From: Algicola sagamiensis DSM 14643
Lineage (GTDB): Bacteria; Pseudomonadota; Gammaproteobacteria; Enterobacterales; Alteromonadaceae
Assembly (NCBI RefSeq): GCF_000374485.1
Contig: NZ_KB894501.1
Location: forward strand, 1 to 64,000
Direction: 5' to 3'
DNA: 64,000 bases
The position numbers and the translations under genes were made by a program. Positions 1 to 10,052 of this stretch are shown here, piece after piece. Numbering within the stretch: the first letter of the stretch is position 1; every line of letters begins with the position of its first letter. Under the pieces are notes generated by a model. That model was not told where the DNA came from. It ran no database searches and was given only the letters and a program-made list of their open reading frames with translations.

Positions 1-25
1 AGAACGAACGACAAAGCAACGAATT

Positions 26-145
26 TGCCTGGTGGCAATAGCATTGTGGCACCACCTGAATCCATTCCGAACTCAGCAGTGAAACGCAATAGCGCCGATG
101 GTAGTGTGGGGTTTCCCCATGTGAGAGTAGGACACCGCCAGGCTC
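26..145 (+). rRNA. rrf: 5S ribosomal RNA
   Basis: This is a 120-nt 5S rRNA. It opens with TGCCTGGTGGC and closes with GCCAGGC, which pair as helix I, and it contains the conserved internal blocks CCGAACTCAG, AGTGAAACG and GCGCCGATGGTAGTGTGGGG. The 25 bases before it look like the end of a 23S-5S spacer, so the window begins at the distal end of an rRNA operon. No tRNA follows before the terminator. Confidence 0.97.
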
Positions 146-154
146 CCAATTGAG

Positions 155-182
155 AACCCAGCCCGAAAGGCTGGGTTTTTTT
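155..182 (+). terminator. rRNA operon terminator
   Basis: A 9-bp perfect stem (AACCCAGCC / GGCTGGGTT) with loop CGAAA runs straight into a T run. It lies 10 bases past the 5S rRNA and is a textbook intrinsic terminator for the rRNA operon. Confidence 0.95.
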
Positions 183-183
183 A

Positions 184-540
184 TTTGTGGTGTATGAATT
201 TTACCAAGAGACTGCGTTGTCAGTTCCTCACATGGTCGTACTATGCTGCGTCACTTCCGCCTGTCTCTCGTAAAATCTCCGCCAAAACTTATCTGTATCT
301 GTCTCTGTATCAGCTTTATTCACTTCTGAGAAAGCTTCATTCAGTACTCGCAGTTATGCTGCTTGTAGAGGTCTCAGGCGGTGTTTGGTGCTAACAACTT
401 TACATCTCCACTGCACGGAGCAGTTGTATTTTTTGGATAGTTCCAGATGATTGTCTTCGTGAAAGTCATGCCAGATTTAGTTGCTTTGAATGATTCAATC
501 AATCATACAATTTGTCACTTTAGATCATTATTTTAGGTCG
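184..540. other. gene-free stretch after the rRNA operon
   Basis: No convincing gene is visible. A 69-codon open frame at 185-394 on the plus strand is rich in Leu, Ser and Tyr, has no good ribosome binding site and matches nothing I recognise. The stretch may be degraded sequence linked to the pseudogene that follows. Confidence 0.5.
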
Positions 541-898
541 ATTGGTATGAAGCGTGCCGCAAGATCCATGTGAAGTTCTCGGCATATGAATTACCGATCA
601 TCTTTTTAACGGTACGAAATCAGAACCAGGATCTGTTGATGTATTCGATGTTGGCGGTAACGACTATTTAAGTAAGCCATTCTTCAAATATGAACTGATC
701 TTTCGAGTACGGATACAGGTTGACTTGACGATCCAGCGTCATCGTATGGCGAAATTTAGACAGTTTGCCAATAATATCAGCACTTATGAATCCCACGAAG
801 ATATGGCCAAAGCGGCTTATGAGCTGATTATTCCAGATCCATTCATTCGTGAGGCTGCGGTGCTTTTTGATGGTGATGTACTTGTATTTTTGTTCTAA
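541..898 (+). pseudogene. response-regulator receiver fragment, frameshifted and truncated
   Basis: Translating the plus strand from 541 gives WYEACRKIHVKFSAYELPI then IFLTVRNQNQDL. After a frameshift near 630-640 the next frame reads VFDVGGNDYLSKPF, then ELIFRVRIQV, and ends at a stop at 896-898. These are the middle and end of a CheY-type receiver domain: the beta-4 Thr in FLT, the GGNDYLSKPF block with the conserved Lys, and the alpha-5 helix. About 50 more residues (HRMAKFRQFANN onward) form a linker of the kind found in hybrid sensor kinases. The phospho-acceptor Asp half is absent upstream and the gene has no start. An antisense 110-codon frame over it is a shadow. Confidence 0.75.
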
Positions 899-1001
899 AG
901 TTTTTAGGTTACGCCCTGATGAGACGAATGATAGGTAACTTAATGAAAGATTTAAATCAGTTTGGGATGAAGTTGATGTTTTTGTGATAACGCCCAGCAA
1001 A

Positions 1002-1805
1002 TCATAAAGGTGTGCACTGACGGATATAGTCTTCTTGATATCCTGGTTCTTTCATGATGAGCTCAAACCGCTTATCGAAAGTTTTCTTGAGTTGTTCTCC
1101 TTGAGCGTTTTTATGGAAAAGAAGGTATCCCTTAGTGGCATAAAGTGGGGTTGGGTGTTTGCGGAGTCGTTTGCGTGTGAAGGCTTTCAGTTGATTGAGA
1201 ATATGTTCGGCGGGTTTTTCAGAAAGTACAGTGAGATCAGCCAAGCCCAAAATCAAAAGCTGGAGATTTTGGTCATGATGAGAAACAAACGTATGGTTTA
1301 CTTTGTGCTTTTGGAGCGCATCTAAAAAGTCTTTTCGATAGGTATATCCCTCATTGAGAACTAAATTTCGTCCTGCAATATCATCGAAACTTTGCCATTC
1401 AAATAAAACGTATTTTGGATAGAAAAAATAGAGCGATTCCATGGTAAGGTGAGCAGCAGAATAAAGCATTTCTTCTCGGCGAATTGGACTGTCGAACCAG
1501 TATGCTGTAATTGGATACGCTCCTGTTTTTGCTTTTTGGTAGGCTTTTGCCCAGGTCATAAAGTGAAAAGTGACATCTTTGTTCTCCCGTTCGAAAACTT
1601 CGCGGATCAATTTTGCGACACAGCCTTGATTGTCTAATGATTTTCCGATGTATGGTGGCCATTCTCCGGCCGTGATTTGAATTTTAGCGATTTCATTTTC
1701 TTCGCTAGATATTACTTGTCCTGAACAGAGTATCAGTGTAATTCTAATGAAAAAGCTGCAAATGTGTCGAATAGTGATCGAACGGTTATTGATTGAGTAT
1801 CGCAT
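1002..1805 (-). CDS. solitary periplasmic solute-binding-like protein (SBP_bac_3 type)
   Basis: A 267-residue secreted protein with an N-terminal hydrophobic signal segment, followed by a mature start of the type ITAGEWPPYIGKSLDNQGCV. The pattern G-E-[WY]-P-P-Y, the W-x-[KR]-A-Y block (TWAKAY) and a C-terminal LxKxF-like helix are typical of the family-3 extracellular solute-binding fold (amino-acid binding HisJ/ArtJ type). A Cys in NQGCV and another in the C-terminal QCTPL could form a disulfide joining both ends. No permease or ATPase gene is nearby. It lies 23 bp downstream of a paralogue at 1829-2623, so the two are probably co-transcribed. The ligand cannot be read from the sequence; a sensory or accessory role is as likely as transport. 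Confidence 0.8.
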   Translation of the reverse strand: MRYSINNRSITIRHICSFFIRITLILCSGQVISSEENEIAKIQITAGEWPPYIGKSLDNQGCVAKLIREVFERENKDVTFHFMTWAKAYQKAKTGAYPITAYWFDSPIRREEMLYSAAHLTMESLYFFYPKYVLFEWQSFDDIAGRNLVLNEGYTYRKDFLDALQKHKVNHTFVSHHDQNLQLLILGLADLTVLSEKPAEHILNQLKAFTRKRLRKHPTPLYATKGYLLFHKNAQGEQLKKTFDKRFELIMKEPGYQEDYIRQCTPL

Positions 1806-1828
1806 ATTCGATAATCACGGCCATCGAA

Positions 1829-2623
1829 CTACAGTGGGCTACATTCTTGAGTGTATTTTTCTCGGTATTTTTTGTCTGACATGACTTCGATATATCCACG
1901 ATTAAATGCAGAACGGATCTTTTCTTTCACTTTTGTTGATTGAGATATCAGTAAGAACCCTTTTGAGACGATCGGTGGTTTTGGATGTTGGACAATTTGG
2001 TTTCTTTCTTCAGATGTAAGTTGCTCTAAATATACTCGGGATGTTTTTTCTCCCATAATTGTTAAGTTTGCACGGTTCGTAATGAGCATTTGAAAATTTT
2101 GCTCATTTTTTGTCACGACAATTTGTTCGACACCGTAAGTGACCAATGCTTCATTAAATGCATCTGAGTATGTATAACCCTGATTGATGACGATGGTACG
2201 TCCGCGCATGTCTGCATATTCATTCCAATCAAAAGGCACTTTTTTAGGATAATAGAAAAAGTTACGCTCTATCGTGACATATTGATCGGGAAACATAAAG
2301 TCTGCACGTCTTTCATCGCTGTCAAACCAGTAGGAACTTGCTTGAAAATTACCTTTTTTTGCTTCAATGTATGCACGCTTCCAAGGCATAAAAATGAACT
2401 TTACTTGGAGCCCTTGAGTCGCGTAGATATCACTGATGAGTTGATTGACACAACCTTGGCCGGGGAATTCTTTTGCGGTATAAGGCGGGTACTCGCCTGT
2501 TGAAATATAGATTTTTCCAGCAGCATGCACGGGAAGACTAAACAGCCAGCAACTCATGACTATCAGGAGTACAAAATAACATTTTTTTCCGAGTTTAACC
2601 TTTGACCGCTGAAGGATAACCAT
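1829..2623 (-). CDS. solitary periplasmic solute-binding-like protein (SBP_bac_3 type), paralogue
   Basis: A 264-residue paralogue of the protein at 1002-1805. It has a signal peptide ending at PVHAA, then ISTGEYPPYTAKEFPGQGCV, the FMPWKRAY block and the same terminal Cys motif (QECSPL). Shared features across the pair include YFDS-like and GRTIVINQGYTYSDAF-type segments, which suggests a recent tandem duplication. It is the upstream gene of a two-gene minus-strand unit that sits downstream of valS in the same orientation. There are no ABC partners. The start ATG has only a weak ribosome binding site, so the exact N-terminus is uncertain. Confidence 0.8.
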   Translation of the reverse strand: MVILQRSKVKLGKKCYFVLLIVMSCWLFSLPVHAAGKIYISTGEYPPYTAKEFPGQGCVNQLISDIYATQGLQVKFIFMPWKRAYIEAKKGNFQASSYWFDSDERRADFMFPDQYVTIERNFFYYPKKVPFDWNEYADMRGRTIVINQGYTYSDAFNEALVTYGVEQIVVTKNEQNFQMLITNRANLTIMGEKTSRVYLEQLTSEERNQIVQHPKPPIVSKGFLLISQSTKVKEKIRSAFNRGYIEVMSDKKYREKYTQECSPL

Positions 2624-2692
2624 AATGCTTTCGTTATTGTCGAAAGATAACTTTCAGCCTAGCACACGGGGACCATTTGGGGGAGAAGAGAA

Positions 2693-2717
2693 GCGCAGAG
2701 AAGAGGGGTCTCTACGC
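2693..2717 (-). terminator. possible valS terminator hairpin
   Basis: A 9-bp stem with one wobble pair (GCGTAGAGA / TCTCTGCGC read on the minus strand) lies directly after the valS stop codon. A pyrimidine-rich tract follows, but there is no clean U run, so it may be only a weak terminator. Confidence 0.45.
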
Positions 2718-2724
2718 TTGAGGA

Positions 2725-5568
2725 TTATAATGCAGCAATCGTTTCGATTTGCTCTTTGAGCTTATTGACGGTGTCGTTTAGCTCAGATTGTTTGGCTTTT
2801 TCCTTTGCAATTACTTGTTCAGGCGCTTTGCCAACAAAATTTTCGTTACTCAGTTTACCTGTGACGCGCTCAAGATCTTTACTGACTTTTTCTAATTGCT
2901 TATTTAAGCGAGCAAGCTCAGCATCTTTATCGATGAGACCCGCCATTGGGATCAATATTTCCATTTTACCGACAAGTGCAGTTGCAGATGCTGGTGCTTC
3001 TTCTTGCTCCGTCAGAACTTGGATTGCTTCCAGCTTTGCCAGAGATTGTAAGAAGCTTTGGTTCTCCGTTAAGCGGCGCTTGTCATCTTGGGATGGGTTG
3101 CGAAGAAGGACAGAGAGTGACTTATTCGGGGAAATGTCCATTTCACCACGGATATTGCGAATACCAAGAATAAACTGCTTCAACCATTCGGTATCTTGGC
3201 TGGCCACTTGATCTTCATGGGCACTATCTACCTCTGGGAAAGATTGCGTCATGATGGTTTCACCTTCAACACCTGCAAGCGGTGCAGCACGTTGCCAGAT
3301 CTCTTCAGTGATAAATGGCATAATTGGGTGCATCAGACGTAATAATGTTTCTAGAACGTTGACCAAAGTTTGGCGAGTTGCACGCTGTTGCGCTTCAGTG
3401 CCTTGAGATAATGCAGGCTTGGTTAGTTCTAGATACCAATCACAGAACTGGTTCCAAGTGAATTCATACAATACATTGGCTGCCATATCCAAGCGATAGG
3501 TGTCCATTGCCTGTCTGAACTCACGAACAGTTTCGTTGAGTTGAGACTTTATCCAACGATCGGCAATGGAATAGTCCATTTCGCCGCCATCTTGCCCACA
3601 ATCATGAGACTCTGTATTCATCAATACATAACGGCTGGCATTCCAAAGCTTGTTGCAGAAATTGCGGTAACCTTCTAGGCGTTTCATATCCCAGTTGATA
3701 TCACGGCCTGTTGATGCAAGTGCAGCGAGCGTAAAGCGAAGCGCGTCAGTACCATTCGCTTCAATACCATCCTCGAACTGCTTGCGCGTACGGTTGGCGA
3801 TCTTCTCTGCTTGTTGTGGTTGCATCATATTTGATGTGCGTTTTTCAACAAGATCATCTGCAGAAATCCCATTGATCATATCGAGTGGATCAAGGACGTT
3901 GCCTTTTGATTTCGACATCTTTTGACCTTCTTCATCCCGGATCAAACCAGTGACATAGACGGTTTTGAATGGCACTTGCGGTTTACCATTTTCATCTTTG
4001 ATGAAGTGCATGGTCATCATGATCATCCGGGCAACCCAGAAGAAAATGATATCGAACCCTGTTACAAGTACATCTGTTGGGTGGAATGTTTTTAGATCTT
4101 CTGTATTTTCTGGCCAGCCTAAGGTTGAGAATGTCCATAGTGCAGATGAGAACCAAGTATCCAAGACATCTTCATCTTGAGATAATTGAACGTCGCCCAA
4201 ATGATGTTTTTGGCGAACTTCTTCTTCAGTAAGGCCAACGTAGACATTCCCGTCTTCGTCATACCATGCCGGAATGCGGTGACCCCACCAAAGCTGACGA
4301 GAGATACACCAGTCCTGAATATCACGCATCCAAGAGTAATACATGTTTTCGTATTGCTTCGGAACGAATTCGATATCGCCGTCTTCAACCGCTTTTGTGG
4401 CGACTTCTGCCATCGGCGCAACACGAACGTACCATTGGTCTGTCAGCATGGGTTCAATCACAACACCAGAACGGTCTCCCATCGGAACTTTGAGTGCGTG
4501 TGGATCGATTTTTTCGAGGTGACCTGCTTCTTCAAATAAGCGAATGATTTCTTTACGGGCAGCAAAACGCTCTAAACCTTGTAGTGCTGCTGGCAAGGAA
4601 CCATCAATATCATGGTTTAATGAGCTGTCTGTATTATATACTTCAGCTTGCGCAAGAACGAAACCTGTTGGAGACAGGATATTGATCATTGGTAACAAGT
4701 GACGTTTTCCAAGCTCGTAGTCATTGAAGTCATGTGCAGGGGTGATTTTCACAACACCCGTTCCGAATTCCATGTCGACATAATCGTCTGCAACGATTGG
4801 GATACGACGATCGACTAATGGGAGGATCACTTCTTTACCAATCAGGGCTTGGTAGCGCTCATCTTTTGGATTGACTGCAACGGCAGTGTCACCCAGCATC
4901 GTCTCTGGACGTGTTGTTGCGACGACAACATGATCTTTACCTTCAGATGTGGTTTGGCCATCAGCAAGTGGATAACGGAAGTACCAAAGGTTGCCTTGCT
5001 TATCTTTGTTTTCTACTTCAAGGTCGGAAATTGCTGTTTGGAGTTTTGGGTCCCAGTTGACTAGGCGTTTACCACGGTAAATCAGGCCTTCTTCGTGAAG
5101 GCGAACGAAAACTTCTTGCACTGCGTTTGATAAGCCTTCATCCATCGTAAAGCGCTCGCGCTCCCAATCAACAGAGTTACCAAGGCAACGCATTTGGGAA
5201 GTGATGGTGCCGCCAGACTCTGCTTTCCAATCCCAAATTTTATCGATAAACGCTTCGCGACCAAGTTCATGACGGGAAATATCTTGTGCAGCGAGACGTC
5301 GCTCAACGACCATCTGTGTTGCGATCCCCGCGTGATCAGTACCAACCTGCCACAACGTATTGTAGTTGTCCATCCGCTTGTAGCGCGTCAATGCATCCAT
5401 GATGGTTTGCTGAAATGCATGTCCCATATGCAGGCTGCCTGTGACATTCGGGGGGGGGATCATAATACAGTACGGCGTCCCTTTTCCGGATGGTTTAAAT
5501 AAGCCTTTTTCCTCCCAGGCTTGGTACATGGCCTGCTCAATTGCAGATGGATTAAAGGTCTTTTCCAT
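2725..5568 (-). CDS. valS: valyl-tRNA synthetase
   Basis: Charges tRNA-Val with valine in the cytoplasm. The protein is about 947 residues, the usual length for class Ia ValS. The HIGH signature appears as [12 protein letters not shown] near residue 45 and the KMSKS loop as [14 protein letters not shown] around residue 555. The editing domain ([17 protein letters not shown]) and the C-terminal coiled-coil arm rich in Lys and Glu are present. I chose the ATG at 5568 (MEKTFNPS) because it matches the usual ValS N-terminus and has a GAGG upstream; a TTG 18 bp earlier is also open. It follows holC by 24 bp, as in many gammaproteobacteria (pepA-holC-valS). Confidence 0.98.
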   Translation of the reverse strand: MEKTFNPSAIEQAMYQAWEEKGLFKPSGKGTPYCIMIPPPNVTGSLHMGHAFQQTIMDALTRYKRMDNYNTLWQVGTDHAGIATQMVVERRLAAQDISRHELGREAFIDKIWDWKAESGGTITSQMRCLGNSVDWERERFTMDEGLSNAVQEVFVRLHEEGLIYRGKRLVNWDPKLQTAISDLEVENKDKQGNLWYFRYPLADGQTTSEGKDHVVVATTRPETMLGDTAVAVNPKDERYQALIGKEVILPLVDRRIPIVADDYVDMEFGTGVVKITPAHDFNDYELGKRHLLPMINILSPTGFVLAQAEVYNTDSSLNHDIDGSLPAALQGLERFAARKEIIRLFEEAGHLEKIDPHALKVPMGDRSGVVIEPMLTDQWYVRVAPMAEVATKAVEDGDIEFVPKQYENMYYSWMRDIQDWCISRQLWWGHRIPAWYDEDGNVYVGLTEEEVRQKHHLGDVQLSQDEDVLDTWFSSALWTFSTLGWPENTEDLKTFHPTDVLVTGFDIIFFWVARMIMMTMHFIKDENGKPQVPFKTVYVTGLIRDEEGQKMSKSKGNVLDPLDMINGISADDLVEKRTSNMMQPQQAEKIANRTRKQFEDGIEANGTDALRFTLAALASTGRDINWDMKRLEGYRNFCNKLWNASRYVLMNTESHDCGQDGGEMDYSIADRWIKSQLNETVREFRQAMDTYRLDMAANVLYEFTWNQFCDWYLELTKPALSQGTEAQQRATRQTLVNVLETLLRLMHPIMPFITEEIWQRAAPLAGVEGETIMTQSFPEVDSAHEDQVASQDTEWLKQFILGIRNIRGEMDISPNKSLSVLLRNPSQDDKRRLTENQSFLQSLAKLEAIQVLTEQEEAPASATALVGKMEILIPMAGLIDKDAELARLNKQLEKVSKDLERVTGKLSNENFVGKAPEQVIAKEKAKQSELNDTVNKLKEQIETIAAL

Positions 5569-5592
5569 TGTCACAGTTAACCTCAAAAGATT

Positions 5593-6033
5593 TTATTCGG
5601 TGTCTATAGTTTGCATCGTATATCCCAAACCACGGTAGTGCTTAAATCGCTCACGGGCGAGTTGTTTTAACGCTTCTTGTGTTGGGACAAAGTCAATAAT
5701 TTGTTTGTAATTCGAAGCAAAAGCAGGTGCGTTTTCTGCAAGATTCACAAGAATCTCTCTTTTGCTCTTTGTTTGCGTCCAGGCGATTTCGACTGGTGCG
5801 CCATAGCGCGGCCCTTCATTTTCCAAATTGTGTGGAATAAAACTATCGGATTCGAAAGTCCATAGGATTTCGTCGACCAGGCAGGCATCTTCCTGAGACG
5901 ACGTCCAGACTTGAATGCGCTTTCCTTGTCGATACAAGGCAGCAATTTGTTGGCAGGCGAAAGTAAAATGAGCCGGATTCATGGAATCCGGCTCATCTTG
6001 TTTGTTCACTATGTAAAATAATGCTTGCTTCAA
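5593..6033 (-). CDS. holC: DNA polymerase III chi subunit
   Basis: The chi subunit of the polymerase III clamp loader, which links the replisome to single-strand binding protein. It is 146 residues, the normal length. The family pattern is clear: an N-terminal FYIVN strand, a central [19 protein letters not shown] segment, the motif [17 protein letters not shown] and GAPVEIAW near the middle. The start codon overlaps the pepA stop by four bases (ATGA), so translation is probably coupled. valS follows 24 bp downstream. Confidence 0.95.
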   Translation of the reverse strand: MKQALFYIVNKQDEPDSMNPAHFTFACQQIAALYRQGKRIQVWTSSQEDACLVDEILWTFESDSFIPHNLENEGPRYGAPVEIAWTQTKSKREILVNLAENAPAFASNYKQIIDFVPTQEALKQLARERFKHYRGLGYTMQTIDTE

Positions 6034-7535
6034 GATTCGTCTGCTAAGTCTGTCTTATTTAACAGATATTGTGTCAGCATTGGAACTGGGCGGCCTGTTG
6101 AGCCTTTGTTTTTCCCACTGCGCCAAGCTGTGCCTGCAATATCCAAATGGGCCCAATTATACTTCTTAGTGAACCGAGAAAGGAAGCATGCAGCGGTAAT
6201 TGTTCCAGCTTCTCTGCCGCCTAAGTTCGAAAAATCAGCAAATGGACTGTCCAACTGGTCTTGATATTCTTCCCAAAGTGGCATGCGCCATGCACGATCG
6301 CCACTTTGTTCAGAAGCATTGAGCAGTTCATGTGCGAGTGGATTATGAGAACTCAGAAGACCTGTTGCATGACGGCCTAAAGCAATGACACATGCGCCAG
6401 TCAATGTGGCGAGATCAATCACAACATCTGGATTGAAGCGCTCGACATAAGATAACGCATCACAAAGCACGAGTCGGCCTTCTGCATCTGTATTTAATAC
6501 TTCAACCGTTTGGCCTGACATCGTTGTGAGAATATCGCCTGGCCGATAAGCTCTGCTACCTGGCATGTTTTCGCATCCAGCAAGCACACCAACGATATTC
6601 ATCGGCAGTTGGAGTTCAGCGATGCTTTTCATCAATCCAAGGACACCCGCTGCGCCACCCATATCGTATTTCATTTCATCCATGCCATCGGCTGGTTTGA
6701 TTGAAATACCGCCACTGTCAAACGTCAAACCTTTACCAACAAAGACAATAGGAGCGTCACCAGACTTGCCGCCTTGGTAGTTGATGACAGACATGATGGA
6801 CTCATTTTCAGAGCCACGGCCAACGGCAAGATAGGAGTTCATGCCAAGCTCTTTCATTTTGGCTTCGTCAACAATATCTACGGATACATTCTTATGGTCG
6901 TTTGCCAGCTTCTTTGCTTCTTCAGCAAGGTAGGCTGGGTTGCAGATATTTGGTGGCATATTGGCAACATCTTTACACAAAGACATACCAGATGAAATCG
7001 CTAAGCCGTGGCGGATCGCGTCTTCACCGACAGATAATTCACGACGTGTTGGAACATTGAATACAATTTTACGCAGTGGACGTCGTGTTTCACCTTTACG
7101 GCTTTTCAGCTGATCGAAATTATAAAGACCATCTTGTGTGGTTTCGACCGCATGACGGACTTTCCAATATGTGTCGCGCCCTTTTACATGAAGCTCAGTT
7201 AAAAAGCAGACGGCTTCCATGGAGCCTGTTTCATTCAGAGTTTTGATTGTTTTATCGATAATTTGTCGATATTGACGTTCGTTGAGCTCACGCTCTTTAC
7301 CACAACCAACGAGCAGAACACGTTCGCTAAGGATATTTGGAACATGGTGGAGCAAAAGCATTTGACCAGGCTTGCCTTCTAAATCACCACGACGGAGCAG
7401 GCTGCTAATATAGCCTTCGCTGATTTCGTCAAGTTGCTCGGCAACAGGTGATAGACGGCGTGGCTCATAGACTCCAACCACGATGCAAGCGCTGCGTTGT
7501 TTTTCTGGGCTTCCGCTTTTAACGCTGAATTCCAT
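6030..7535 (-). CDS. pepA: leucyl aminopeptidase (cytosol aminopeptidase A)
   Basis: A two-zinc M17 aminopeptidase that removes N-terminal residues from peptides; in enterobacteria PepA also binds DNA, as in Xer recombination and carAB control. The protein is 501 residues. The M17 signature NTDAEGRL is present, together with the metal and catalytic segments [13 protein letters not shown] and [11 protein letters not shown] chose the ATG at 7535 ([14 protein letters not shown]), which is nearly identical to the E. coli N-terminus and has AGGAG seven bases upstream; an in-frame ATG 33 bp earlier is unlikely. It is divergent from lptF and leads the pepA-holC-valS unit. Confidence 0.98.
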   Translation of the reverse strand: MEFSVKSGSPEKQRSACIVVGVYEPRRLSPVAEQLDEISEGYISSLLRRGDLEGKPGQMLLLHHVPNILSERVLLVGCGKERELNERQYRQIIDKTIKTLNETGSMEAVCFLTELHVKGRDTYWKVRHAVETTQDGLYNFDQLKSRKGETRRPLRKIVFNVPTRRELSVGEDAIRHGLAISSGMSLCKDVANMPPNICNPAYLAEEAKKLANDHKNVSVDIVDEAKMKELGMNSYLAVGRGSENESIMSVINYQGGKSGDAPIVFVGKGLTFDSGGISIKPADGMDEMKYDMGGAAGVLGLMKSIAELQLPMNIVGVLAGCENMPGSRAYRPGDILTTMSGQTVEVLNTDAEGRLVLCDALSYVERFNPDVVIDLATLTGACVIALGRHATGLLSSHNPLAHELLNASEQSGDRAWRMPLWEEYQDQLDSPFADFSNLGGREAGTITAACFLSRFTKKYNWAHLDIAGTAWRSGKNKGSTGRPVPMLTQYLLNKTDLADES

Positions 7536-7783
7536 TGCGTCTCCTATCGAGTTAAAAAAAGAATTCAAGTAAGAAGGATACGATTTTAGCGTGTTGACAT
7601 TTCAGCAGTGACATTCCAACAATAGTGTGAATGATCGAAACCTCATCACGCGATTACCGCGATGAATAGGAACTAATTTGACGTTTCCTGCTCCAAGGCG
7701 TTTGTATATAATTGTAAAAAATAACAGGTTTGCTGAAAACTTCATAGCACTCCAGTAAAAATAATAGTTTTTAAGGCCCGACT

Positions 7784-8887
7784 TTGATTATTTTTCGATA
7801 TTTAACCAAAGAATTTTTAAAAGCGCAGATTGCAGTATTTGTCATTATCATGACTATTTTTGTGAGCCAGCGTTTTGTAAAAGTCATTGCTGATGCATCC
7901 GAAGGGGAGATCCCAGGCCAACTTGTTGTCTCAATTATCGGCCTCAAGCTTCCACAGTTAGCAGCAATTATTCTTCCCTTAAGTATATTCCTGGGGACAC
8001 TTGGGGCATTAGGGCGAATATACGCTGATAGTGAGATGTCAGTGATGAAGGCGTGTGGTGTCAGTGAGTGGTATGTTGTCCGTGTTGGACTGTTTTTATC
8101 ATTGATTATGGCCTTGTTCAGTGCATCGATTACTTTATTTCTTTCCCCTTGGGCGTATGAGAAAGAGTATCAAGTGCTTGAAAAAGCGGAAGCAGAAGCA
8201 GGACTCACGACTTTAATGCCAGGACAGTTTCAAAAAACGGATAATGAGAAAGCGGTTGTATTTGTCCATGACATTGGCAATAGTGGAAAAGAACTGGATG
8301 GTGTTTTTCTTGCTCAGCTTCCGGATTTGGAAAAAGGAAAAAAACACTCAGTCATTGTTTATGCGAAAAAAGGGAGGGTTGTTGAAGGCGAATCTGGAGA
8401 GCAAACACTCGTTTTACAAGATGGAAAACAATACAGCGGCGAGACAATGAAGCAGGATTTCGAAGTCATCGACTTTGGACGTTACGAAGTCCTGATCCAG
8501 GAGCAAGAAGTTGAGCGTCGCCGTAGAAAACTACGAGCCAAATCCACCGAAGCGCTCATACAGGCACAAGATTTAGCCTCTAGAGCAGAGCTACAATGGC
8601 GAATTGCTTTACCATTATCGATCCCTCTATTGACTTTAATTGCTATACCACTCAGTTCAGTCAGCCCGAGGCAAGGTCGTTTTGCTAAACTCATGCCTGC
8701 ATTAATTCTCTATATTGGTTACTTCGTTGCACTTATCTCTGCAAAATCTGCGCTGGAGGATGGGAAAATACCCGAAGAAATTGGATTGTGGTGGACGCAT
8801 GCAGTGATTGTCATCATTGGTAGTTTATTGATATTCAAAGACCGACCTTTAGGGTTAAAGATCCGTTCGATGTTTGTGAAAAGGTAA
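7784..8887 (+). CDS. lptF: LPS export ABC transporter permease LptF
   Basis: One of the two inner-membrane permeases of the LptB2FG complex, which extracts lipopolysaccharide for transport to the outer membrane. It is 367 residues, with three N-terminal membrane segments, a large periplasmic beta-jellyroll region (about residues 120-260) and three C-terminal segments. Family blocks include the N-terminal IIFRYLTKEFLK and PLSSVSPRQGRF before the last helices. The start is TTG at 7784, placed by similarity to E. coli LptF and an AAGG eight bases upstream; no ATG fits. The gene overlaps lptG by one base (TAATG) and diverges from pepA. Confidence 0.95.
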   Translation: MIIFRYLTKEFLKAQIAVFVIIMTIFVSQRFVKVIADASEGEIPGQLVVSIIGLKLPQLAAIILPLSIFLGTLGALGRIYADSEMSVMKACGVSEWYVVRVGLFLSLIMALFSASITLFLSPWAYEKEYQVLEKAEAEAGLTTLMPGQFQKTDNEKAVVFVHDIGNSGKELDGVFLAQLPDLEKGKKHSVIVYAKKGRVVEGESGEQTLVLQDGKQYSGETMKQDFEVIDFGRYEVLIQEQEVERRRRKLRAKSTEALIQAQDLASRAELQWRIALPLSIPLLTLIAIPLSSVSPRQGRFAKLMPALILYIGYFVALISAKSALEDGKIPEEIGLWWTHAVIVIIGSLLIFKDRPLGLKIRSMFVKR

Positions 8888-9963
8888 TGCTCATGTGGAA
8901 ATTAATTGATGGTTACATCGGACGCAATATTTTAGGAATGACAATACTCACGCTGGGTATTCTCTCTTCGATTAGCTCTCTTTTTCGGTTTATTGAGCAG
9001 TTAAAATCAGTTGGTAAAGGCAACTATGATATGGTGCATGCTGCACTGTATACTTTATTTTCCATTCCACGTGATCTGGAAATATTCTTCCCAATGGCAG
9101 CATTGATTGGTGGTCTGCTGGCGCTAGGCATGATGGCGAGTCATAGTGAGCTGGTTGTTCTACAGGCATCTGGGTTTTCAAAATTAAATATTTTCTTTTC
9201 GATGATGAAAACCGCAATCATCTTGATGCTGATCGTTTTTGCTGTCGGTGAATGGTTAGCGCCTGTCGCAGAAAGTGCTGCCAAGGAATTACGCGCAAAA
9301 GCGATTTCCGGGGGAAGTGTTATATCGTCCCAGCAAGGGGTGTGGACGAAAGATAAAAAAGCGTTTATCAGTATTGGAGAAGTGGAAGAGAAGGGCACAT
9401 TGAATGATGTTCGAATCTATCAATTCGGTGATACATTTGATGAACTGGAACAAGTCACAACGGCTACACGAGCGCGATTCGTGCAAAATTACTGGCGTAT
9501 GTTTGATGTCACGCATTTAAAGTTCGAAAAGAATTTCGTTGAAAAGCAGTTTGAAGCGGAATATCTATGGAAGTCAGATATCACACCGGACACACTTGGG
9601 GTTGTGAGTACCAAGCCTGAAGAGCTTTCTCTCACCGGATTAATGGAATATGTGGATTATCTTGAGAAGAATAACCAGAACGCCGCCCGCTTTGAATTGG
9701 CAATGTGGCGAAAAATATTCCAGCCTATTTCGATTGGTGTCATGTTGCTGGTGGCATTGTCATTCATTTTTGGGCCATTACGCAGTATGACGATGGCTGC
9801 ACGTGTGTTGATGGGGATTGTGACGGGGTTCTTATTTTATATTGCCGATCAGATCTTTGGACCTGTAAGTGTGGTTTATCAACTCCCACCGATGGTTGGG
9901 GCTATTATTCCAAGTATGGGATTTGCGATGATGGCGCTGTACTTGTTGAATCGACGAACTTAG
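8887..9963 (+). CDS. lptG: LPS export ABC transporter permease LptG
   Basis: The partner permease of LptF in the LPS extraction machine. It is 358 residues, again with three plus three membrane helices around a periplasmic jellyroll. The segments WKLIDGYIGRNI, IFFPMAALIGGLLALGMMA and SELVVLQASGFS match LptG of other gammaproteobacteria. Its start overlaps the lptF stop by one base, so the two subunits are translationally coupled; a second ATG two codons later is an alternative. A terminator hairpin begins at its stop codon. lptB is not in the window. Confidence 0.95.
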   Translation: MLMWKLIDGYIGRNILGMTILTLGILSSISSLFRFIEQLKSVGKGNYDMVHAALYTLFSIPRDLEIFFPMAALIGGLLALGMMASHSELVVLQASGFSKLNIFFSMMKTAIILMLIVFAVGEWLAPVAESAAKELRAKAISGGSVISSQQGVWTKDKKAFISIGEVEEKGTLNDVRIYQFGDTFDELEQVTTATRARFVQNYWRMFDVTHLKFEKNFVEKQFEAEYLWKSDITPDTLGVVSTKPEELSLTGLMEYVDYLEKNNQNAARFELAMWRKIFQPISIGVMLLVALSFIFGPLRSMTMAARVLMGIVTGFLFYIADQIFGPVSVVYQLPPMVGAIIPSMGFAMMALYLLNRRT

Positions 9964-9984
9964 GGGCATTTGCCCCCATTTTAT
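9963..9984 (+). terminator. lptFG terminator
   Basis: GGGGC-ATTT-GCCCC hairpin starting in the lptG stop codon, followed by a T-rich stretch (CATTTTATTT). This is a plausible intrinsic terminator for lptFG. Confidence 0.75.
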
Positions 9985-10052
9985 TTCGGCTAAAAAAATC
10001 ACTCTTCGTTGTGCGTCCCTGAGTCGCTGATTTGGAATAACCAAACTTCTCG

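Noticed and set aside
185-394. 69-codon plus-strand frame after the rRNA terminator
   Set aside because: Composition is not protein-like and there is no ribosome binding site.
668-1000. 110-codon minus-strand frame as a gene
   Set aside because: It is antisense to the response-regulator remnant, has no recognisable motif and lacks a good ribosome binding site.
5450-5458. Run of nine G within valS as a phase-variable tract
   Set aside because: It encodes the conserved PPPN segment before the HIGH motif in an essential gene, so switching would be lethal; it is ordinary codon use for Pro.
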